A stretch of 64,000 nucleotides of DNA from Ochromonas danica. Taxonomy: Eukaryota > Sar > Chrysophyceae > Chromulinales > Chromulinaceae. The notes beneath the pieces are model-generated. The model saw nothing but the letters and a program-made list of their open reading frames with translations, was not told the DNA's origin and searched no databases. Within the stretch, counting starts at the first letter, position 1; every line of letters starts with the position of its first letter. The stretch covers positions 1 to 64,000 of the forward strand of contig VKHL01000067.1 of NCBI GenBank assembly GCA_015146655.1, given 5' to 3'. Position numbers and translations under genes: made by a program. Positions 1 through 9,400 of this stretch are shown here, one piece after another.

Positions 1-78
1 CCTAACCCTAACCCTAACCCTAACCCTAACCCTAACCCTAACCCTAACCCTAACCCTAACCCTAACCCTAACCCTAAC
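1..78. repeat. Telomere repeat array, 13 units of CCTAAC
   Basis: Thirteen uninterrupted six-base units (CCTAAC, the C-rich strand of TTAGGG) fill the first 78 bases, and the array stops sharply at a CG. C-rich strand at the left end, reading inward, is the expected orientation for a true left chromosome end. Only 13 units are present, so the array is probably cut short by the assembly. Confidence 0.97.
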
Positions 79-312
79 CGTAAGGTTGTTTTGTGGTGGT
101 GAGATGAACTAAATTGAAGTTCGTCAGTGATTTGAATATGCCGTTTCCGAACTTCTGCTAATTTAGTGTTAATCTCTTCCAGGGTCGGAACTTAAGGGGG
201 GCCCCGACTGTATTAGAGCACCTGTCTGTCCTCAATGCAAGCGGTGTCTTAAATCGTGACCCTAATCCAATCCGAATCCTAATCCAAACGTAAAACTAAA
301 CCTGTGTACACT
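79..312. other. Very short subtelomere with decayed telomere-like repeats
   Basis: This 234-bp stretch separates the telomere array from the 3' end of the first gene. I see no ORF of note. Around 257-302 there is a run of imperfect units (CCCTAAT, CCTAATCC, AAACTAAACC-like) resembling mutated telomere units. A short G6C4 run lies near 196-206. No subtelomeric gene family or transposon is visible. Confidence 0.6.
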
Positions 313-1588
313 TTACTTCTTTGTTAGAAAAAACATCATACTCTTCTGCATGGAAGCGTTTGAGGCGTTGCTCGCACTGTTTTTCTTGCTTTTAGCTGAT
401 GATTTATCAGCTTTTCCGGGTGGGTTATCCGCAGCCGCACTCTCCGGCTTGGCAACAGGAACAGAGGGAGCATTCGCTTCATCGTCTGTTACTTCCTCAT
501 ACACCATTTCAGTAACAAAGTAGCCTTTCTCGTCCGTGAACATCTAGAAGTAGAGATGAGATTAAGAAATGTTCCATGGACAAACAGAGAGAAGAGCTGC
601 TGGTCCTCACCTTCTCGACAAGTTTGCGTGTCTTCTTCTTTGGAGGTCCACCTGCGGCCTCGTCGAGGCGATGCTGAGCAATAACAGCATCCTGCACGAA
701 GTCATCCATGGCACCACGAGTAGAGTAATCTTTGTGAGGAACAGAAGCCTTCTTCCGTGAACGCTTCTTCTTGGACTCCTTCGCTTCCTCCTCACTGTCA
801 GAGCTCATCTTTTCTTCATCCTCCTCTCGACTGAGATTGACTTGTTGACTACTCGTTTCCTCATGTTTACGATTAGATCCTTCTTCTTTTTCTTCTTTGA
901 CGCCATCCTCTTCTCCCTTGCGCTTGGAAGTCTTTCCAGTGTTCCTCTCATCCTCCCATTCCACTTCGTCGTCACTGTCCTTCTGCTTCACGGAAATCTC
1001 TCTCTTTTGTGGGTTCGAGAGATCTGTCGAGGCGCGGGAAAAGAAAGAAAACGCTTGAGACGGAACAGGCGCAGCTTTCAACGAAGTAGACTTGGCATGT
1101 TCGCTAGTTGCAACAGTCCCACAGGCGGGGAAAGTAGTGGTATAGGGATTGGAGGAGCCTGAGGACGACAATGAGGGCAAAATTTGGCGATCATGTCGCA
1201 AGCAGCTGCCGCGCGCCTTGATTCTTTCTCCACCGAAAAGAAAGGGTCCTCCCTGCTTCAAATAAGCTTCCACTTGATTTGTGTAAGCGACCGCAAGGGA
1301 TGATATCTTGCCAAGGGCGAATAGTCCTTTCGATAGAACAATCACAAGGGAATCCTCAGCCTGGGCTGCTTCTTCCTCGCCTGAGGCAACGAGATATCTG
1401 AGTGCTGCACTATCATCAATACCGCTAATCAGAAAGACAGTCACAAGTGAAGTCTCCGTTGCGCGCAATAGCGACAGGCAATGAGCGGCCTTGGATAAGG
1501 AAATTTGAAAGTTATTAGCGAGAGTTGTGGTAGAGACCAGTGTCTCGGCGTCCAGCAACGACCTGGCTTCACTCACGAGCACCTCCAT
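313..1588 (-). CDS. DNA polymerase delta subunit 3-like (POLD3/Cdc27) protein
   Basis: Model: exons 1588-611 and 543-313 with a 67-bp GT-AG intron in phase 0, giving 402 aa (human POLD3 is 466). The first ATG of the open frame is at 1588. Residues 1-110 match the Cdc27-type winged-helix N-terminus: an LLD start, a segment ending in KAAHCLSLL, a VTVFLISG strand, then YLKQGGPFLFG, equivalent to the conserved region ending in GPLF. The middle is a low-complexity Lys/Glu/Ser linker. The second exon opens with DEKGYFVTEMVYEE, close to the conserved DE-G-VTE-VYE block of POLD3, and ends MQKSMMFFLTKK, a PCNA-binding-like tail. The family is an accessory subunit of polymerase delta, linking it to PCNA in the nucleus. 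The PIP-like tail is irregular: Q and FF are four residues apart instead of five. It is the most telomere-proximal gene. Confidence 0.82.
544..610 (-). other. Intron of the POLD3-like gene
   Basis: On the minus strand the segment begins GTGAGG and ends CTAG, splits no codon, and joins LVEK to MFTDEKG. Both flanks match one protein family, so this is one gene and not two. Confidence 0.8.
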
Positions 1589-1790
1589 GACCAATTCGAT
1601 TCAATTTTCAGTCCCGAATTCGAATAGATTTCCGGATTTCGCAGTTCCGTGTTCACCGGCGATTTCCCGATTTTCCGGTTTTCCGAATATTGTTGGGCTG
1701 TTCGTGTTTCTGTTTCTGTTGTGGTGGGATGAACGATGCCTTCTTGTGCCTTCTACGCTAATTAACAATCAACTGTGAACAAGCAGTTCG
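1589..1790. promoter_or_regulatory. Divergent intergenic region between POLD3-like and kinase genes
   Basis: The 202-bp gap separates two divergently transcribed start codons and must hold both promoters. It has short repeats of the type TTCGAAT/TTTCCGG/TTTTCCGA around 1600-1690. I cannot name a specific element. Confidence 0.45.
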
Positions 1791-3160
1791 ATGGGATGTC
1801 ATGGGGTAGGGCGTTTTTCTTGATGATAACCTCCATTTTTCTCCGATAATCATATTCATACTTGTAACAATTTTGTGTTCTTCAGAGCAAAGAGGCGCAC
1901 AGCGCCGAAGCAACGAACAAGCCGGAAGAATTCACTCCGCCTACTTCCTCATCATCCTCATCCGCGAAAAAGGTTGAAGTGACAATGCGTAAATTCTCAG
2001 AGTTCTATTCCCTCGGCGAGCCGCTGGGCCAGGGCAGCTTCTCGGTAGTTAAAACGGCCTATAATCTAAAGACTGGCGCGAAGGTCGCCGTGAAGATTGT
2101 GAACCGCTTGAAACTTCATCCCAAAGACATTGATGCCTTTCTTCACGAGGTTGCTATTTTGCGCACACTCGACCATCCCAACATCGTCAAGATGCTGGAT
2201 TTCTTTGAGGAGCCCAATTTGTACTATCTCGTCTTGGAGTACGTGGGCGGCGGAGAGCTCTTCGATCGACTTGTGGAGAAAGCTTCGTACACAGAAGGCG
2301 AAGCGCGAGACTTAGCCATAATCATGTTCCATGCGTTAAAGTATATTCATGACAAGGGACTGGTGCACAGGGACATCAAGCCAGAGAATATCCTTCTCGT
2401 CAGTCGAGACGACGACGTTAGCCTCAAACTCGCCGACTTTGGATTTTGTGTTGATTCCAGCACTGTACAAAGTGGACCGAGCAAGCAGACCGTGGGTACG
2501 CCAGGCTATGTTTCTCCTGAGATGATCGAGCGCAAACCTCATGGACCCCCAGTTGACATGTGGGCGATGGGTGTCATTCTCTACATGCTCTTGGGTGGAT
2601 ATCCACCTTTCTATGAACCTGACGATGACCAAAAGACAATATATGCCCGGATTTTACGTGCAGCTTATGAGTTTCATCCGGAAAATTGGTCACAGATTTC
2701 GTCCGAGGCTAAGGATCTCATCAGCAAGCTTCTGGTCGTGGATCCTTCGCAAAGGTATACAGTGGACCAGGCATTGGCACATCCTTGGTTGAGCAAACCA
2801 CGCGAAAGTCTGGCTCTCGTCTCTCTCAACAACAGTCTTATTTCGTTACGCGATTGGCGCACCAACCGTGCCAAACAGGCCCAGGCACTTGCTTCCGTGG
2901 CAATTGATGCCATGCGCAAGCTTTCCGGTGCAAATTTATCAGGCAGAGGTAGTATTAGTATCAATGATGTAGCTGTAGATGTCATGAGAAAAATCTCAGG
3001 AACGAACTTAAATGAGGCAGTGATTGAGGCCGCAAGAAAACGATCCGGTATGAATCTTAAATTGGCTGGCGAGCGTATCGAAGCCAACCGCTCTCGTTCT
3101 AGTGTCTCTCTTGGCAATAGCAAAGAACGGGCAGCAAATACTGAGCGCTCTGGTCGCTAG
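1791..3160 (+). CDS. CAMK-type Ser/Thr protein kinase with predicted dual-acylated N-terminus
   Basis: Model: exon 1 at 1791-1805, 80-bp intron 1806-1885 (GTAGGG...TTCTTCAG), exon 2 at 1886-3160; 429 aa. The open frame continues in frame from the kinase back to the acceptor. The only short ATG exon I found encodes MGCHG, so the protein starts MGCHGS: Gly2, Ser6 and Cys3 fit N-myristoylation plus palmitoylation. The kinase domain covers about residues 42-302: glycine loop GQGSFSVV, AVKIV lysine, HRDIKPEN catalytic loop, DFGF, GTPGYVSPE activation segment. All catalytic residues are present and the overall pattern is CAMK-like. I see no EF hands. The C-terminal tail has three copies of an approximately A-x-x-x-x-RK-x-SG-x-NL motif. 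Inference: a membrane-tethered kinase whose tail may be autoregulatory. The short first exon is the least certain part. Confidence 0.78.
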
Positions 3161-3400
3161 CCCATTGATGTCGACATGACCTCGATAAGGATTGTCTTAG
3201 AATGCCAGGACCCAGGATGATGTTATGTTTCGTGTAGATAAAGTAAGTTATTGTTTGCACCGCTAGTTCTAAGAGTATGATTTAAGGGCCAAGAGTGTTT
3301 TTTTCAATCGATGATTCAGGGTTAAATTTGGTGTGAGACTGGTAAACTAGGTGGATCAAACACACGCATACAATACCTGCACAGCAGAAGACCAGACAAT

Positions 3401-6400
3401 TTATCTTTTTCTAGCAAAAACGAACGCAGCCAAACCCAAAAGACCCGCTGCAGCAGCTCCTCCAAGTATTAACCAGCTGCTGCTACCACTCGATGTCGGA
3501 GCAGGGGGAGGGGTATCGGAAGGGAGAGGAGCTTTCACAGACTCCGAAGCAATGTTGGAAACAGCGACGATCTTCAAAGCATACAAACCCATAGCTTTAG
3601 CGGCAAGGACAGCATCGTGGAGGTTTTGATCGTTGTTCAGCATAACCTCGTCTTTGTCCTCATCAACGTACTTGATCAGAGTGTTGTCCACGGGACATTT
3701 AAGCACTTCAGCAACTGCGGCTCTCAAGTCTGCCAAAGATTTGGGGACGCAACGCACTTTGTGAATATTGCCATCTTTGTCAGTAACTTTAAAATCATAT
3801 TCGGTTGCAAATAACTCTCTTTTGGCATTGGACTGGATTGTGAAGTCATCCGGAGAATGAATTGACAATCTTTCAGAGTTCATTTCCAAAGCATACTTCG
3901 CTCGAATAAGAGAAGGTTGATGACTGCCAACGAAAGAATCAGAGTGAGATTTGATATCGGACACAGAGTCACCATCTCCTCTCGCCACCATGGCTGACTT
4001 GAAGAATGCCCTCCAGCCTTTGCCCTGACCTTCGCCACCTGCACTGTGACATAACAGATCCATCACATCCACCAAACCCATCACTTTGCCATCCAATCCC
4101 TCATCCTTCACAGGAAGATGCAAATACTTGTGGTCGTGCATCTCCTTTAAGGCATCCAACAAAGTCAGATCCGCGGAGACACAGTCAGGATTGGGAGTCA
4201 TAATACTAGATACAGCAGTAAGATCTGCGGGTCTATTCTTGGAAACCACCCGCATAAGCAAGTCCTTCGGAGTAACAATACCTACCACCTCCTCATCAGC
4301 TCCTAACACAAGCAAACCCTTCCTGTACTTAACCATCAAGCACGAAGCCTCACGAACATTGGCGCTCTCTCGAATAGAAGGCAACACAGCTCCATCCAAA
4401 ATCTTTCGTAGAGTGGGCACCGAGCCACCGAACATCTGCTCCATAAACGCCTGCATAGCCAGCATCTGACCCTTCTTAGCATTGCGACCCCCTGTCTGCA
4501 GCGCCGCCGTCATCATCTGCGCCAATGCGGCTGCTGATTTGTCTCCCCCATCGCCTTCTTGCTCATCCACCTTCTCCAAGATTGAAATCGCATCATACAG
4601 ACACTTCGCGATGTCGAGCAACCCAACCACCACTCCGTTGTTGTCTAACACTGGCAAATGACGGAAGTGATTATCCACCATCAGCTCCAGGGCATCCAAA
4701 GCGGAATCGTCGACATGAACGCATTTGGGATTACGAGTCATCACTTGGTCGACCGTGATGGTGTTGGGGTCGATGAACTGAGAAACCACCTTGCGCGTTA
4801 TGTCATTGTCTGTTATGATACCAGACAAGCTGCCATCTGGACCCAACAGCAGCGCTGCATCCACACGATTCAAAGCCATCTTGGAGGCTACTTCCAAGAT
4901 CGTACTGCTATCGAGTGCTGTGATAGGAACCTTCGGACGAAGCTTCGACACTGGACGCTCCAATTCTTTCGCTTTCTTCTCTTCCCCAGCGGAAGCTGTC
5001 TTCGAAACTGCGTTACTTTTACCCGGATTGTTGGCTAGGCCTTTGCTCCGAACCGTACTAGCTGAGTGGCTTCTCTCAGAGCCTGTATCAGAAATGCCGT
5101 CGCCATCACCTCTCGCCACCATGGCTGACTTGAAGAATGCCCTCCAGCCTTTGCCCTGACCTTCGCCACCTGCACTGTGACATAACAGATCCATCACATC
5201 CACCAAACCCATCACTTTGCCATCCAATCCCTCATCCTTCACAGGAAGATGCAAATACTTGTGGTCGTGCATCTCCTTTAAGGCATCCAACAAAGTCAGA
5301 TCCGCGGAGACACAGTCAGGATTGGGAGTCATCACTTCGGAGACCAATGTACTGTCAGCATCCAAACGTTTCGCCACGACACGTGATAGCAAGTCTTTGG
5401 GAGTCAAGATGCCCACCAAATCCTTTCCTTTCCTCCCACCTAACACCAAAATACCCTTGCGAGCTCGGGCCATGATTTGGGCTGCATCGCGAACAGTGCA
5501 TCCCTCCACCACACTGTGAAAGTCCTGACTCGAGAGAATCTTTCGCAGAGTGGGCACCGAGCCACCGAACATCTGCTCCATAAACGCCTGCATAGCCAGC
5601 ATCTGACCCTTCTTAGCATTGCGACCCCCTGTCTGCAGCGCCGCCGTCATCATCTGCGCCAATGCGGCTGCTGATTTGTCTCCCCCATCGCCTTCTTGCT
5701 CATCCACCTTCTCCAAGATTGAAATCGCATCATACAGACACTTCGCGATGTCGAGCAACCCAACCACCACTCCGTTGTTGTCTAACACTGGCAAATGACG
5801 GAAGTGATTATCCACCATCAGCTCCAGGGCATCCAAAGCGGAATCGTCGACATGAACGCATTTGGGATTACGAGTCATCACTTGGTCGACCGTGATGGTG
5901 TTGGGGTCGATGAACTGAGAAACCACCTTGCGCGTTATGTCATTGTCTGTTATGATACCAGACAAGCTGCCATCTGGACCCAACAGCAGCGCTGCATCCA
6001 CACGATTCAAAGCCATCTTGGAGGCTACTTCCAAGATCGTACTGCTATCGAGTGCTGTGATAGGAACCTTCGGACGAAGCTTCGACACTGGACGCTCCAA
6101 TTCTTTCGCTTTCTTCTCTTCCCCAGCGGAAGCTGTCTTCGAAACTGCGTTACTTTTACCCGGATTGTTGGCTAGGCCTTTGCTCCGAACCGTACTAGCT
6201 GAGTGGCTTCTCTCAGAGCCTGTATCAGAAATGCCGTCGCCATCACCTCTCGCCACCATGGCTGACTTGAAGAATGCCCTCCAGCCTTTGCCCTGACCTT
6301 CGCCACCTGCACTGTGACATAACAGATCCATCACATCCACCAAACCCATCACTTTGCCATCCAATCCCTCATCCTTCACAGGAAGATGCAAATACTTGTG

Positions 6401-9400
6401 GTCGTGCATCTCCTTTAAGGCATCCAACAAAGTCAGATCCGCGGAGACACAGTCAGGATTGGGAGTCATCACTTCGGAGACCAATGTACTGTCAGCATCC
6501 AAACGTTTCGCCACGACACGTGATAGCAAGTCTTTGGGAGTCAAGATGCCCACCAAATCCTTTCCTTTCCTCCCACCTAACACCAAAATACCCTTGCGAG
6601 CTCGGGCCATGATTTGGGCTGCATCGCGAACAGTGCATCCCTCCACCACACTGTGAAAGTCCTGACTCGAGAGAATCTTTCGCAGAGTGGGCACCGAGCC
6701 ACCGAACATCTGCTCCATAAACGCCTGCATAGCCAGCATCTGACCCTTCTTAGCATTGCGACCCCCTGTCTGCAGCGCCGCCGTCATCATCTGCGCCAAT
6801 GCGGCTGCTGATTTGTCTCCCCCATCGCCTTCTTGCTCATCCACCTTCTCCAAGATTGAAATCGCATCATACAGACACTTCGCGATGTCGAGCAACCCAA
6901 CCACCACTCCGTTGTTGTCTAACACTGGCAAATGACGGAAGTGATTATCCACCATCAGCTCCAGGGCATCCAAAGCGGAATCGTCGACATGAACGCATTT
7001 GGGATTACGAGTCATCACTTGGTCGACCGTGATGGTGTTGGGGTCGATGAACTGAGAAACCACCTTGCGCGTTATGTCATTGTCTGTTATGATACCAGAC
7101 AAGCTGCCATCTGGACCCAACAGCAGCGCTGCATCCACACGATTCAAAGCCATCTTGGAGGCTACTTCCAAGATCGTACTGCTATCGAGTGCTGTGATAG
7201 GAACCTTCGGACGAAGCTTCGACACTGGACGCTCCAATTCTTTCGCTTTCTTCTCTTCCCCAGCGGAAGCTGTCTTCGAAACTGCGTTACTTTTACCCGG
7301 ATTGTTGGCTAGGCCTTTGCTCCGAACCGTACTAGCTGAGTGGCTTCTCTCAGAGCCTGTATCAGAAATGCCGTCGCCATCACCTCTCGCCACCATGGCT
7401 GACTTGAAGAATGCCCTCCAGCCTTTGCCCTGACCTTCGCCACCTGCACTGTGACATAACAGATCCATCACATCCACCAAACCCATCACTTTGCCATCCA
7501 ATCCCTCATCCTTCACAGGAAGATGCAAATACTTGTGGTCGTGCATCTCCTTTAAGGCATCCAACAAAGTCAGATCCGCGGAGACACAGTCAGGATTGGG
7601 AGTCATCACTTCGGAGACCAATGTACTGTCAGCATCCAAACGTTTCGCCACGACACGTGATAGCAAGTCTTTGGGAGTCAAGATGCCCACCAAATCCTTT
7701 CCTTTCCTCCCACCTAACACCAAAATACCCTTGCGAGCTCGGGCCATGATTTGGGCTGCATCGCGAACAGTGCATCCCTCCACCACACTGTGAAAGTCCT
7801 GACTCGAGAGAATCTTTCGCAGAGTGGGCACCGAGCCACCGAACATCTGCTCCATAAACGCCTGCATAGCCAGCATCTGACCCTTCTTAGCATTGCGACC
7901 CCCTGTCTGCAGCGCCGCCGTCATCATCTGCGCCAATGCGGCTGCTGATTTGTCTCCCCCATCGCCTTCTTGCTCATCCACCTTCTCCAAGATTGAAATC
8001 GCATCATACAGACACTTCGCGATGTCGAGCAACCCAACCACCACTCCGTTGTTGTCTAACACTGGCAAATGACGGAAGTGATTATCCACCATCAGCTCCA
8101 GGGCATCCAAAGCGGAATCGTCGACATGAACGCATTTGGGATTACGAGTCATCACTTGGTCGACCGTGATGGTGTTGGGGTCGATGAACTGAGAAACCAC
8201 CTTGCGCGTTATGTCATTGTCTGTTATGATACCAGACAAGCTGCCATCTGGACCCAACAGCAGCGCTGCATCCACACGATTCAAAGCCATCTTGGAGGCT
8301 ACTTCCAAGATCGTACTGCTATCGAGTGCTGTGATAGGAACCTTCGGACGAAGCTTCGACACTGGACGCTCCAATTCTTTCGCTTTCTTCTCTTCCCCAG
8401 CGGAAGCTGTCTTCGAAACTGCGTTACTTTTACCCGGATTGTTGGCTAGGCCTTTGCTCCGAACCGTACTAGCTGAGTGGCTTCTCTCAGAGCCTGTATC
8501 AGAAATGCCGTCGCCATCACCTCTCGCCACCATGGCTGACTTGAAGAATGCCCTCCAGCCTTTGCCCTGACCTTCGCCACCTGCACTGTGACATAACAGA
8601 TCCATCACATCCACCAAACCCATCACTTTGCCATCCAATCCCTCATCCTTCACAGGAAGATGCAAATACTTGTGGTCGTGCATCTCCTTTAAGGCATCCA
8701 ACAAAGTCAGATCCGCGGAGACACAGTCAGGATTGGGAGTCATCACTTCGGAGACCAATGTACTGTCAGCATCCAAACGTTTCGCCACGACACGTGATAG
8801 CAAGTCTTTGGGAGTCAAGATGCCCACCAAATCCTTTCCTTTCCTCCCACCTAACACCAAAATACCCTTGCGAGCTCGGGCCATGATTTGGGCTGCATCG
8901 CGAACAGTGCATCCCTCCACCACACTGTGAAAGTCCTGACTCGAGAGAATCTTTCGCAGAGTGGGCACCGAGCCACCGAACATCTGCTCCATAAACGCCT
9001 GCATAGCCAGCATCTGACCCTTCTTAGCATTGCGACCCCCTGTCTGCAGCGCCGCCGTCATCATCTGCGCCAATGCGGCTGCTGATTTGTCTCCCCCATC
9101 GCCTTCTTGCTCATCCACCTTCTCCAAGATTGAAATCGCATCATACAGACACTTCGCGATGTCGAGCAACCCAACCACCACTCCGTTGTTGTCTAACACT
9201 GGCAAATGACGGAAGTGATTATCCACCATCAGCTCCAGGGCATCCAAAGCGGAATCGTCGACATGAACGCATTTGGGATTACGAGTCATCACTTGGTCGA
9301 CCGTGATGGTGTTGGGGTCGATGAACTGAGAAACCACCTTGCGCGTTATGTCATTGTCTGTTATGATACCAGACAAGCTGCCATCTGGACCCAACAGCAG

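Noticed and set aside
313-543. Separate 76-residue gene at the chromosome end
   Set aside because: It is the second exon of the POLD3-like gene; the join matches the family C-terminus.
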